A stretch of DNA of 64,000 bases from Butyricicoccus faecihominis. Its GTDB lineage: Bacteria; Bacillota; Clostridia; Oscillospirales; Butyricicoccaceae. Shown one piece after another: positions 25,640 to 32,851 of this stretch. The position numbers and the translations under genes were made by a program. The notes below the pieces were generated by a model, which worked only from the letters and a program-made list of their open reading frames with translations, ran no database searches and was not told the DNA's origin. Numbering within the stretch: position 1 is the first letter of the stretch; each line of letters begins with the position of its first letter. The stretch is from assembly GCF_024462775.1 (NCBI RefSeq), contig NZ_JANGCE010000008.1, forward strand, positions 38,426 to 102,425. The letters are read 5' to 3'.

Positions 25640-26062
25640 ATGAAAGTATTGATCGCTTATGCAACGAAATCCGGCGCAAGCCGTGATTGCGCGGAAACGC
25701 TGGCAAGCCGGTTTGAAAACGCCGTGCTCGCGGACCTTTCTAAATCCAGTCCTTCGCTCGAGGGGTTCGACGCGGTCGTCCTCGGTTCCGGTATCCGGAT
25801 CGGAAGAGCCTACCGCCCGGCGCGGCGCTTTTGGAAAGATAATCAGACGCGTCTGTTGGAAAAGCCGCTTGCGTTCTATTTCTGCAATGCGGAACCGGAG
25901 TCGTTTGAAAAAGCGGTACAGCGGAATATCTCGCAGGAATTGATGGCGCACGCGGTCTGCGTCCGCTCATTTGGCGGTATCCAGCCGTTTTCCAAGTCAC
26001 AAACCAAAGAATGGATGAACCACGCGGCGATGGAAGAGCTCGCAGCGGCGTTGGGCCAATAA
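25640..26062 (+). CDS. Flavodoxin-domain protein (HemG/flavodoxin-5 like)
   Basis: A 140-residue FMN-binding-type domain. It opens with KVLIAYATKSGAS, where the TKSGAS loop is the phosphate-binding P-loop of flavodoxins, and has VVLGSGIRIGRAYRPARRF near residues 46-64. This branch includes menaquinone-dependent protoporphyrinogen oxidase, but no heme genes are near, so a general electron-transfer or redox role is as likely. RBS AGAGAGGAAAG precedes the ATG. It is monocistronic between its promoter and a strong terminator. Confidence 0.82.
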   Translation: MKVLIAYATKSGASRDCAETLASRFENAVLADLSKSSPSLEGFDAVVLGSGIRIGRAYRPARRFWKDNQTRLLEKPLAFYFCNAEPESFEKAVQRNISQELMAHAVCVRSFGGIQPFSKSQTKEWMNHAAMEELAAALGQ

Positions 26063-26107
26063 AAAAGAGTCACTACCCATGCGTGGCGTGGGTAGTGGCT
26101 CTTTTTT
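26061..26107. terminator. Bidirectional terminator, flavodoxin versus DUF1848
   Basis: A long stem (AAAAAAGAGTCACTACCC with its complement, one mismatch) bounded by A6 and T6 tracts. It serves both convergent genes. Confidence 0.9.
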
Positions 26108-26111
26108 CTCT

Positions 26112-27050
26112 TCATAGGTCGAATTGCAGCTGGTCCACACGATAGGAGCGCATTTCGCGTTCCGTGATCCGGTCGTCCGGATCAGGCGCACCGAATAGCA
26201 GGGGGGAGCTTGGAACGTGTGCCGCCGCGTTGCAAAGGGCGGCGCCGGGGCCGTCGTTTGCATAACAGTACCGGCAGCCGCCGGGGCAGGTGTGGTACGC
26301 GCCGATATCGATGCTTTCCACACATCCGCATGCAAGCCGTTGGTTTTTATCCTTTGTAATCGCAAGCGGGCAGTGCAGCAGACGGGTTAACAGCCGGTCG
26401 TCGATACAGCGGGCGTGCTGGACGCCGTAGGGCGTTAGCTCCAGTTCTTCGGCGCAGGTGTCCATCTCAAGCCCGTAACGGTGCGCGATCTGAACAAGCT
26501 CCTTGGCAAGCGCCCGCTGTTCGGCGGGCGGAAAGGCCTGTAAGCGCAGCCCGGCCATGTTTTTCGCCGTGTTCCGGTATTGGTCGAGGAAACTAATGGT
26601 GCATTTTCGCGTGTAGGGATGCAGCCGCGCGGCAAACTCTGCAAAGCGGCGCAGGTGATAGGCGGGGGTATAGGCTTCGCTCAAGAAAATGGGGTCATAC
26701 CGCCAGACGACCCGGTCGGGCCCGATCGTTTGGGCAAGCCGCTGAAAAGCGGGAATCAGGCAAGCTTCCTTGTCGGGGATCTGCGGCTCAACATCCGGCC
26801 CGTAAGCGGTCAGCGTAAACTGAAAATAGTACATGTAATCGTGCAGCAAGGGCAGCGCGTCGAGCATGGGCAGCGGATTTTTCGTCCAGAACACAATGGC
26901 GTCCACCACGTCGGGACGTAGGCTGACCCGGCTGATCTGGTGCGGATTCACCGGGTTCCGCGTCAAAACGTAACCGGCCTTTAGCCGGTTGAAAAACCAT
27001 TTTGCATAATACGCCGGTATGTCGGTGCGGCGGCTTGCGCTGATGATCAT
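26112..27050 (-). CDS. DUF1848 protein with C-terminal radical-SAM-like Cys motif
   Basis: A 312-residue protein starting MIISASRRTDIPAYYAKWF, the typical DUF1848 opening, with FWTKNPLPMLDALPLL near residue 50 and WRYDPIFLSE near 115. The C-terminus holds a CPGGCRYC cluster (Cx3Cx2C, the spacing of radical SAM 4Fe-4S sites) preceded by the Cys pair of LACGCVES. In radical SAM enzymes this cluster is usually N-terminal, so the order is swapped. Catalysis is unknown. The start at 27050 follows AGAGGA; a longer frame would cross the tRNA terminator. Confidence 0.85.
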   Translation of the reverse strand: MIISASRRTDIPAYYAKWFFNRLKAGYVLTRNPVNPHQISRVSLRPDVVDAIVFWTKNPLPMLDALPLLHDYMYYFQFTLTAYGPDVEPQIPDKEACLIPAFQRLAQTIGPDRVVWRYDPIFLSEAYTPAYHLRRFAEFAARLHPYTRKCTISFLDQYRNTAKNMAGLRLQAFPPAEQRALAKELVQIAHRYGLEMDTCAEELELTPYGVQHARCIDDRLLTRLLHCPLAITKDKNQRLACGCVESIDIGAYHTCPGGCRYCYANDGPGAALCNAAAHVPSSPLLFGAPDPDDRITEREMRSYRVDQLQFDL

Positions 27051-27127
27051 AATATCCTCTTTCCATATACAAAAGCTTGAAGGTGCGCGCGAAGGCCGCT
27101 TGGACGCCGGTGCGCTCTTAAGAGAAT

Positions 27128-27161
27128 AAAAAAAGAAACACCCGAAGGCGTTTCTTTTTTT
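27128..27161 (-). terminator. Terminator of tRNA-Val
   Basis: Minus strand GAAACGCC-TTCG-GGTGTTTC followed by TTTTTTT, three nucleotides beyond the encoded CCA end. Confidence 0.85.
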
Positions 27162-27163
27162 CA

Positions 27164-27240
27164 TGGTGGAGTTGAGGGGGCTCGAACCCATGACCTCTCG
27201 CGTGTGAGGCGAACGCTCTGACCAGCTGAGCTACAACTCC
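27164..27240 (-). tRNA. tRNA-Val (anticodon CAC)
   Basis: Cloverleaf on the minus strand. The acceptor GGAGTTG (27234-27240) pairs with CAACTCC (27168-27174), and the D-arm is GCTC...GAGC. The anticodon loop CTCACAC sits between TTCGC and GCGAG, giving anticodon CAC for GUG codons. The T-arm contains GGTTCGAGCC. Discriminator A and CCA are encoded (27164-27166). Confidence 0.96.
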
Positions 27241-27253
27241 GTGCAATAACATT

Positions 27254-27282
27254 ACTATAACAGAATTGCACGGAATTTGCAA
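27254..27282 (-). promoter_or_regulatory. Promoter of tRNA-Val
   Basis: Minus strand TTGCAA (27277-27282), a 17-bp spacer and TATAGT (27254-27259), about 13 nt before the mature 5' end. Confidence 0.75.
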
Positions 27283-27302
27283 GTGCTTTTTTCCAAAAGA
27301 CC

Positions 27303-27422
27303 TTACTGGCGGTCGAGCCGGGAGAGCAATGTGACGATCAGCGCAATCACGATTAGCACGGTGAAAATACCCGCCATGCCCTGCCAAAGCAGGGTGAGGG
27401 CCATACCCATATCCGCATTCAT
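27303..27422 (-). CDS. Mini OadG-like single-helix membrane protein
   Basis: A 39-residue protein with one membrane helix (about residues 8-33, around LTLLWQGMAGIFTVLIVIALIV) and a short basic tail. The MGMALTLLWQGMAGIF start matches the N-terminal helix of sodium-pumping decarboxylase gamma subunits, which hold the complex together. It is much shorter than usual OadG (about 80 residues or more) and lacks the soluble metal-binding tail. It follows the OadB-like gene by 19 nt with RBS AAGGAG, so the two probably form a complex under the same riboswitch. Confidence 0.75.
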   Translation of the reverse strand: MNADMGMALTLLWQGMAGIFTVLIVIALIVTLLSRLDRQ

Positions 27423-27441
27423 TTGGCTGTACGCTCCTTCC

Positions 27442-28569
27442 TTACATGAAGAACCCGAGAATGACGCCGCCGGCGACGACCGAGGCAATTTGCCCCGCGA
27501 CGTTTGCGCCCACCGCATGCATCAGCAGGTGGTTCTGGTGGTCGGCTTCCACGCCGAGCTTTTCTATCACGCGCGCCGACATGGGAAAGGCGGAAATGCC
27601 TGCCGCGCCGACCATGGGATTGACCTTGTTCTTGCAAAACAGATTGAGCAGCTTGGCGAACAGCACGCCGCCCACGGAATCGAGTACAAAGGCAAACAGA
27701 CCGAGGCAAAGGATGAGCAGCGTTTCTTTGGTGACAAACTGCTCGGCCCGCATCGAGAACGAAATGGTAATGCCGAGCAGCAGCGTAACGAGATTGGCCA
27801 GCTCGTGCTGCGCGGTTTCGGATAAATTATTGAGCACGCCGCATTCGCGGATGAGGTTGCCGAACATCAAAAAGCCGACGAGCGAAACCGACGCGGGCGC
27901 GACGATACCGGCGACAAACGATACGACGATGGGAAAGAGGATGCGCGTGCGGCGGCTGACCTGACCGGGCGAATAGGGCATGCGCATGGCCCGCTCCTTT
28001 TTCGTCGTGACCAGCTTGATGGCAAAGGGCTGAATAATCGGCACCAGCGCCATGTAGGAATAGGCTGCGACGGCAATCGCGCCCACATAGCGCGACTTCA
28101 GCACTTGCGATACCAGAATGGAGGTCGGCCCGTCCGCCGCGCCGATAATACCGATCGAGGCGGCGTCCCGGATATCAAAGTGAAGTGCGGTGGCGAGGAT
28201 AATGGTCAGAAAAATGCCGAGCTGCGCCGCCGCGCCGAACAGAAACATTTTGGGGTTCGACAGAAGCGGTCCAAAATCGATCATCGCGCCGATGCCGATA
28301 AACAGCAGCAGCGGAAACGCCTCGGAAATTTCAATGCCGTTTTCAAACAGCCACTGAATGATGCCGTGCGTCTGCCCGACGCCCTGTGTCATTTGATTGA
28401 GCACGCCGGAGGCCGGCAGATTGACTAAGATTGCGCCGAAGCCCATGGGCAGCAGCAGCGCAGGCTCGTATTGCTTGCCAATGGCAAGGTAGATCAGGAT
28501 ACCACCCACTACGTACATTACCGCTTGCTGCCATGTAATGGCCAGCAGTCCCTCCCATAAAAACGACAT
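27442..28569 (-). CDS. OadB-like sodium-translocating decarboxylase beta subunit
   Basis: A 375-residue integral membrane protein with about ten helices, matching the beta subunits of oxaloacetate, glutaconyl-CoA or methylmalonyl-CoA decarboxylase sodium pumps. The hallmark GIIGAADGPTSI (about residues 138-149) holds the conserved Asp, and the late NPMVGAAGISAFPMSARV and HAVGANVAGQI are also typical. No alpha (carboxyltransferase) or biotin subunit gene is in the window. The RBS lies in AAAGGGGG. Expression is predicted to be gated by the manganese riboswitch in its leader, so it may act as an ion transporter outside a standard decarboxylase. Confidence 0.9.
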   Translation of the reverse strand: MSFLWEGLLAITWQQAVMYVVGGILIYLAIGKQYEPALLLPMGFGAILVNLPASGVLNQMTQGVGQTHGIIQWLFENGIEISEAFPLLLFIGIGAMIDFGPLLSNPKMFLFGAAAQLGIFLTIILATALHFDIRDAASIGIIGAADGPTSILVSQVLKSRYVGAIAVAAYSYMALVPIIQPFAIKLVTTKKERAMRMPYSPGQVSRRTRILFPIVVSFVAGIVAPASVSLVGFLMFGNLIRECGVLNNLSETAQHELANLVTLLLGITISFSMRAEQFVTKETLLILCLGLFAFVLDSVGGVLFAKLLNLFCKNKVNPMVGAAGISAFPMSARVIEKLGVEADHQNHLLMHAVGANVAGQIASVVAGGVILGFFM

Positions 28570-28656
28570 GCGGTTAACCCCCTTTAAGTGTATAATTCAA
28601 TTCTTGCCCTGTTCGCGCGGAGTAATCCATAGATTGTAAAAAAACGGCCGTTTCGA

Positions 28657-28698
28657 TAAAAAAAGACCTGCGTTTCCCTAAACGGAAAACGCAGGTCT
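28657..28698 (-). terminator. Riboswitch-controlled terminator before OadB-like gene
   Basis: Minus strand stem AGACCTGCGTTT(T)CC/GGGAAACGCAGGTCT followed by TTTTTTT (28657-28663). Its 5' arm contains the AGACCTGCGTTT stretch that also closes helix P1 of the aptamer, so the two folds exclude each other. Confidence 0.88.
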
Positions 28699-28795
28699 GG
28701 TCGTTTGATGCAAAGCCAGAACGCGATCAAGCCGCGTCCATGCTTGTTGACTTCGCCACGCGGCTGGCCGCGCCGACTACTCCCCTTTGTTTATG
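28693..28795 (-). ncRNA. yybP-ykoY manganese riboswitch aptamer
   Basis: The minus-strand leader holds the conserved blocks of this riboswitch in order: AAAGGGGAGTAG near the 5' end, GTCAACA in the centre, GGCTTTGC, and AGACCT at the 3' end. P1 can form from AAAC..AGG (5') with CCT..GTTT (3'), with a two-by-two internal mismatch. The aptamer begins almost at the predicted transcription start and is followed by the terminator at 28657-28698. Known members bind Mn2+ and turn genes on by blocking termination. Family assignment is from remembered consensus, not from a covariance search. Confidence 0.85.
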
Positions 28796-28800
28796 GCCGT

Positions 28801-28830
28801 ATCGTACCATGTTTGGCAGCGGTTTGTCAA
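28801..28830 (-). promoter_or_regulatory. Promoter of the Mn riboswitch/OadB transcript
   Basis: Minus strand TTGACA (28825-28830), an 18-bp spacer and TACGAT (28801-28806). It lies just after the stop of the upstream EAL gene, so the riboswitch unit is transcribed separately. Confidence 0.75.
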
Positions 28831-28840
28831 GCATAATGTT

Positions 28841-30511
28841 TTATTTTGGTATGCGTTTTTCCAGCAGCTCGCGGTAATCCTGCACGTGCTGGGGCCGGTA
28901 ATAGAAATAGCCTTGTGCCGCGTGGATACCGGCGCTCCGCGCCAGCTCGACCTGCTCCTTTGTTTCCACGCCCTCGATGATGGTCGGTATGCCGAGCTGG
29001 TCCGCCATAAAGACGAACGAGGTAAGCAGCTGGCCGACGCGGCGCGTCGTACGGGAGCGCTTGGCGATCGATCGAAGATCGATTTTGAGCGCGCTGATAT
29101 CGATGCCGCTGAGCACATTGAAGGTGGAAAAGGCGCTGCCGAAATCGTCCAGCAGGATATCGAACCCGCGTTCGCGCAGCGTGCCCACGGTGCGCAGCAT
29201 GGCCTCGATATCGGGCGTGGAGCCGCTTTCGGTGATTTCAAGGCGAAACAGGGAGAGCGGGATGCGATAGCGGCGGATTAGATCGGATAGCGTATCGAGC
29301 AGCTCGGGCCGCTGAATGTCGACGCGTGACAGGTTGACGGATATGGGGAGAACCTCGTAGCCGTCATCGATCTCGCGGCGCAGCTCGCGGCAGGTCTCCT
29401 CCCAAACAAAGCAGTCGAGCTTAAAGATAAAGCTGGATTTTTCAAACACGGGCACAAATTCGGAAGGCGGGATAATGCCGCGTTCCGGATGCCGCCAGCG
29501 GGCTAACGCTTCGCCGCCCATCACCCGGCCGGTTTCCATATCGCATTTTGGCTGAATGACGATGAAAAACTGCCCTTCCCGCAAGGCCGCGCCCATTTCG
29601 CCCACGATAAACTGTTCGCGCAGCACGCCGGCGCGAATCGCATCGCTGTAATACACGCTGCTGTCCAGATAATTGCCTTTGGTGGTCTGCATGGCCATAT
29701 TGGCGCGGTCGATCATCAGGTCGACGGAAAGGGTGGGATCGGTCACCTCGTACAGGCCGAACCCCACGCGCACTTCATAGTCGGGAAAGTACGGGCCGAT
29801 CGTGTGGCGGATATATTCGATGATCCCGGTGATGTTTTCCTCGGTGTTTTCGCAGCAGCACGCGAAAATATCCGCGCGGATGCGGCCGAACACGGCCTTG
29901 CCTTTGATGTGCCCATGGGTCAGCTCTCGGCTGGTATGCGCCATGCGGCGCAGCAAAGCGTCGCCCTGTTCTATGCCGAACAGATCGTTGACAACCTTAA
30001 AGCGCTCGATATTGGTCCGGATGATGACATACTGACGCTCGGTATCCTTGGTAATCAGTTCGTGCGCGTGAACGGAAAAACCGTGCTGGTTGTAAATGCC
30101 GGTCTGCGGATCGTACTCGCTCAAATATTGCAAGCGGTTGTACATTAAAAGCTCCTGCTCGGCGTCAAGCAGGATGGCGGTGCATAAAAATGTTTGTGCG
30201 CTCCTGCGGGTAATGTGCAGCAGCAGGCGGAATAAGTGGTAGCCGCTGTCGCGCAGCCGAAGCCGCGCGTAAAAGTCGGCCGAATCCTTTTCGGCCAGCG
30301 AACGGATTTGCCGCCGCAGATCGGCCAGATCGTCCGGATGGGTCACATCGTCCTCGCAAAGAGCGGTGAGCAGATCGCGGCCGGCGTAATTGCCGTAAAG
30401 CAGATCGCCCGGCTCGGAGGAATAGGTGCGCACTCCGGTTTCCGCATCATATTCAGCAAACAGAAGCGCCGCTTGCATACAGTTTTCGCGTAAATAGCTA
30501 TACTGCTCCAT
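28841..30511 (-). CDS. GGDEF-EAL protein: degenerate cyclase, intact c-di-GMP phosphodiesterase
   Basis: A soluble protein of about 556 residues with three parts: an N-terminal PAS-like region (to about 125), a GGDEF-fold domain (about 130-290), and an EAL domain (about 305 to the end). The GGDEF signature is replaced by RADIF, so no diguanylate cyclase activity is expected. EAL looks active: EALARW, SVNLSR, EITES, LDDFG, the ALKID Lys and IIEGVE are all present. The ATG at 30511 follows ACAGGA; a GTG at 30544 would add 11 residues but lies on its own RBS. No membrane helix is seen. The input signal is unknown. Confidence 0.9.
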   Translation of the reverse strand: MEQYSYLRENCMQAALLFAEYDAETGVRTYSSEPGDLLYGNYAGRDLLTALCEDDVTHPDDLADLRRQIRSLAEKDSADFYARLRLRDSGYHLFRLLLHITRRSAQTFLCTAILLDAEQELLMYNRLQYLSEYDPQTGIYNQHGFSVHAHELITKDTERQYVIIRTNIERFKVVNDLFGIEQGDALLRRMAHTSRELTHGHIKGKAVFGRIRADIFACCCENTEENITGIIEYIRHTIGPYFPDYEVRVGFGLYEVTDPTLSVDLMIDRANMAMQTTKGNYLDSSVYYSDAIRAGVLREQFIVGEMGAALREGQFFIVIQPKCDMETGRVMGGEALARWRHPERGIIPPSEFVPVFEKSSFIFKLDCFVWEETCRELRREIDDGYEVLPISVNLSRVDIQRPELLDTLSDLIRRYRIPLSLFRLEITESGSTPDIEAMLRTVGTLRERGFDILLDDFGSAFSTFNVLSGIDISALKIDLRSIAKRSRTTRRVGQLLTSFVFMADQLGIPTIIEGVETKEQVELARSAGIHAAQGYFYYRPQHVQDYRELLEKRIPK

Positions 30512-30891
30512 GATACTTTGATCCTGTCCCACAGTGCTCAACACCCTTCGTCATTTATCTACAGAAAAGCTCTTATATTAAGTGTATGAGCGTGGCCGCA
30601 ATAATGCAAGAGTTTTTTTATGGCTTTGCCAAAATAATTGTTAAAATTCAACAGTTTGCTGTAAGGCGCGCCGCGCGCCGCCGAACGGACGGTCTGCGGG
30701 CGTATATATGCTGCCGCGAAGCACCGGTACGCAAGCGGTAAACCGCGTTATAAAATCATGCTACGGCGGTAGAAAAACGTCGTCAAGTCATATTTTGTTT
30801 ACACTTTCTCTCGTTGACAGGGTACTTGATTTGCGGTATGCTTTTATTAATAAGGATCATCATGCTCTTACCAGAAAACGGAGGCAATTCC
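30512..30891. other. Intergenic region between EAL and RNase operons
   Basis: 380 bp holding the divergent starts. The left part contains the poorly defined EAL promoter. The middle (30660-30740) is GC-rich without a recognised element. The right part carries the TTGACA promoter at 30814. No gene is supported. Confidence 0.6.
30814..30842 (+). promoter_or_regulatory. Promoter of the barnase/barstar operon
   Basis: TTGACA (30814-30819), a 17-bp spacer and TATGCT (30837-30842), then RBS ACGGAGG before the ATG at 30892. Confidence 0.75.
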
Positions 30892-31329
30892 ATGCGAAAA
30901 TCGACTGCTTTTGCGTTTGCGCTTTGCGGCACGCTGCTTTTGGTGCTGCTGTTCGTTGGCGCGCGTATGCTGTATATCGGACACCACTCCCAGTCCTTTG
31001 AGAAAATCGCGGGCAAGGGGGAACAATTTCAGCTCACGCTGATGGAAAACGACACGCTGATCGCCGAATTGACGGACAGCGCGCAGATTGCCGCCGTGAC
31101 CGATCTGCTGAAAGGCTATACTTACACCGAATACCCGCACTTTTTCCACCCGCGCGATAACGAGCTTTCCGGCAACCGGCTGACCGTTCTGTTTGAAAAC
31201 GGGCATTCGATCAGCGTCAACGCTGACGGTTATATTTTTGTTAACGACAAGCTGCGTGATGTGGAGGGCGGCAGAGGCAAGGAATTTTATCATCTGCTTT
31301 ATATCACGTTCTACCCCAATGCGGAGTAA
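30892..31329 (+). CDS. Hypothetical single-helix extracytoplasmic protein
   Basis: A 145-residue protein not recognised as a known family. An N-terminal helix (about residues 5-26) has no Cys lipobox and a positive start, so it is probably a membrane anchor or uncleaved signal. The exported part is small, polar and rich in Asn, Asp and His, with possible beta structure (LTVLFENGHSISVNADGYIFVND). It is the first gene of the operon with the barnase-like RNase 21 nt downstream. A role in folding, anchoring or export of that enzyme is only a guess. Confidence 0.75.
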   Translation: MRKSTAFAFALCGTLLLVLLFVGARMLYIGHHSQSFEKIAGKGEQFQLTLMENDTLIAELTDSAQIAAVTDLLKGYTYTEYPHFFHPRDNELSGNRLTVLFENGHSISVNADGYIFVNDKLRDVEGGRGKEFYHLLYITFYPNAE

Positions 31330-31350
31330 AACGCAAAACGGAGGCTGTTT

Positions 31351-31941
31351 ATGAAAAAACTATTTACGCTTCTGCTCGCGCTGCTGTTTGCGGTCGCGCC
31401 GCTCACGGGCTGCGGGGCGGACAGCGTGCCGCCTGCCGCGGACGGCGGAAGCGGCGTTAACACCGGGCTGGATGAAACGGCGGACGAGCCCGCCGCGCAG
31501 CCGCCGGCGGACGAAACGCCCGCCCTGCCTTGGGACGAGGCGGATTACCCTGCCGTTACCGGGACCGAGACCATTGTGCGCGGCGAAACCGCGATCGACG
31601 AGGAGGGCTGGTACTCCGGTAAGGAGGAGGTCACCCTTTACCTGCTGACCTATGGCCAGCTACCGCAGAACTTTATCACCAAAAAGGACGCCAAGGAGCT
31701 TGGCTGGCCGGGCGGTTCGCTCGAGCCGTACGCGCCGGGCATGTCGATCGGCGGAGACCGCTTCGGCAATTATGAAGGCGCGCTGCCCGAAGCGGACGGC
31801 CGGCACTACACGGAATGCGATATCGACACGCAGGGCGCGGAAAAACGCGGCGCCAAGCGCATGATATTTTCAAACGATGGGCTGATCTTCTATACGGAGG
31901 ATCATTATAAAACGTTTACGCTGTTAATGGGGGAGGTATAA
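31351..31941 (+). CDS. Barnase-family ribonuclease, lipoprotein-anchored
   Basis: Secreted guanyl-type RNase of 196 residues. The signal peptide ends in lipobox LTGC with Cys21, then comes a Pro/Ala/Asp-rich linker (22-70) and a barnase domain (about 88-196). The domain has LPQNFITKKDAKELGW and MSIGGDRFGNYEGALP, both close to barnase. All catalytic residues align: Glu155 (barnase Glu73), Arg166 and Arg170 (Arg83 and Arg87) and His185 (His102). Known relatives are released or prophage-borne; this one should stay on the outer membrane face. The inhibitor gene follows after three nucleotides. Confidence 0.93.
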   Translation: MKKLFTLLLALLFAVAPLTGCGADSVPPAADGGSGVNTGLDETADEPAAQPPADETPALPWDEADYPAVTGTETIVRGETAIDEEGWYSGKEEVTLYLLTYGQLPQNFITKKDAKELGWPGGSLEPYAPGMSIGGDRFGNYEGALPEADGRHYTECDIDTQGAEKRGAKRMIFSNDGLIFYTEDHYKTFTLLMGEV

Positions 31942-31944
31942 GCC

Positions 31945-32211
31945 ATGCGGGAACTGCTGCTCGACGCGGAACAGATCCACACGCGCCAGCATTTACATGA
32001 TGCCTTTGCCGGTTTGCTTGGTCTAGGGGAAAGCTATGGCCGCAATCTGGACGCGCTGTACGACGAGTTGACCGTTTGTCCGCGCACCCGGCTGACTCTG
32101 CGCCATGCGGAGTCGTTCATCGCAAATCTGGGCAATTACGGCGAACTGGTGCTTCGCGTTTTGGCCGACGCGGCAGTGGAAAACCCGGATTTTGTGTTGG
32201 AAATCGCCTAA
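31945..32211 (+). CDS. Barstar-family RNase inhibitor
   Basis: An 88-residue cytoplasmic inhibitor expected to bind the barnase-like RNase before export. It matches barstar across its length, especially YGRNLDALYDELT (residues 31-43). There Asp36 and Asp40 correspond to barstar Asp35 and Asp39, the key contacts that plug the RNase active site. The spacing and length equal classical barstar (about 90 residues). Start ATG follows GGGGGAGG, which overlaps the end of the RNase gene, so production of the two is coupled. The operon ends at 32264. Confidence 0.92.
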   Translation: MRELLLDAEQIHTRQHLHDAFAGLLGLGESYGRNLDALYDELTVCPRTRLTLRHAESFIANLGNYGELVLRVLADAAVENPDFVLEIA

Positions 32212-32220
32212 AAAGCCTAT

Positions 32221-32264
32221 AAAGACCGTTCCGCTGGATTGTGTTTCCGCGAAACGGTCTTTTT
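32221..32264 (+). terminator. Terminator of the barnase/barstar operon
   Basis: Stem AAAGACCGTT(T)CCGC/GCG(G)AAACGGTCTTT with a T-run, ten nucleotides after the barstar stop. Confidence 0.85.
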
Positions 32265-32530
32265 GTTGTATTCTAATTTGATTCAGCGCTATATATCGGT
32301 TTCAAAATTGTCGGTCAGCTTGCAATGTAGGGTCGCTCCAGCTTTCATTCCTAAGCTGAAATAGATTTCCTGAATAACAACTATGTAAGCGTTTATATGA
32401 GAAATAATTTCTTCTGTCTTGAATTCGCTTTAAAACAAATAATATTTGTATTTATACGAATATTATACGGCTTATAACGAATTGTGTCAATGCATTGTTT
32501 GGGTATTGCCGAATGATGTTCGTATTTTGT

Positions 32531-32559
32531 TTGAAATTCTTCGTTAATAAACGTATAAT
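32531..32559 (+). promoter_or_regulatory. Promoter of small HTH gene
   Basis: TTGAAA (32531-32536), a 17-bp spacer and TATAAT (32554-32559), about 14 nt before the AGGTG RBS. Confidence 0.75.
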
Positions 32560-32579
32560 TAAGAAAATGAGGTGATAAA

Positions 32580-32792
32580 TTGTCTGCTGCAAAGAAGATA
32601 AAAATACTTTTAATTGAACGTGAAATGACACTTACGGATTTGTCTAGGCTGCTAAATAAAAGTCTTTCAACAATGAGTGGGAAAATGGCCCGTGATAATT
32701 TTTCCGAAAAAGACTTAAAGCAAATCGCTGATATACTGAATTATAACTATGAGGCGGTATTCACGGATAGGGAAACCGGAAAACAGATATAA
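32580..32792 (+). CDS. Small XRE-like helix-turn-helix protein
   Basis: A 70-residue DNA-binding protein consisting of little more than one HTH fold: EREMTLTDLSRLLNKSLSTMSGKMARDNFSEKDLKQIADIL (residues 13-53). This is the Cro/C1 arrangement with a short C-terminal tail. Start is a TTG, supported by GAGGTG five nucleotides upstream and no usable ATG. Its codon usage is visibly more AT-rich than its neighbours, suggesting acquisition or relic of a mobile element. It stands alone between a promoter and a strong terminator. Confidence 0.8.
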   Translation: MSAAKKIKILLIEREMTLTDLSRLLNKSLSTMSGKMARDNFSEKDLKQIADILNYNYEAVFTDRETGKQI

Positions 32793-32807
32793 ACAGTTTG
32801 GATTATA

Positions 32808-32851
32808 AAAGGACAAGACAGGCGGTATTGTGCCTGTCTTGTCCTTTTTTG
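32808..32851. terminator. Bidirectional terminator after HTH gene
   Basis: A 17-bp perfect stem (AAAAGGACAAGACAGGC and complement) with T-tract on the plus side and A-tract on the other. It faces the convergent LacI-2 gene. Confidence 0.9.

Larger units (their letters stand above)
32212..32579. other. AT-rich intergenic region upstream of small HTH gene
   Basis: 368 bp. After the barstar terminator the DNA turns markedly AT-rich. It has short palindromes (ACAAAT-3-ATTTGT at 32434-32448, CGAA-5-TTCG near 32511-32523) and the promoter at 32531. Apart from these nothing is recognised. Confidence 0.6.
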
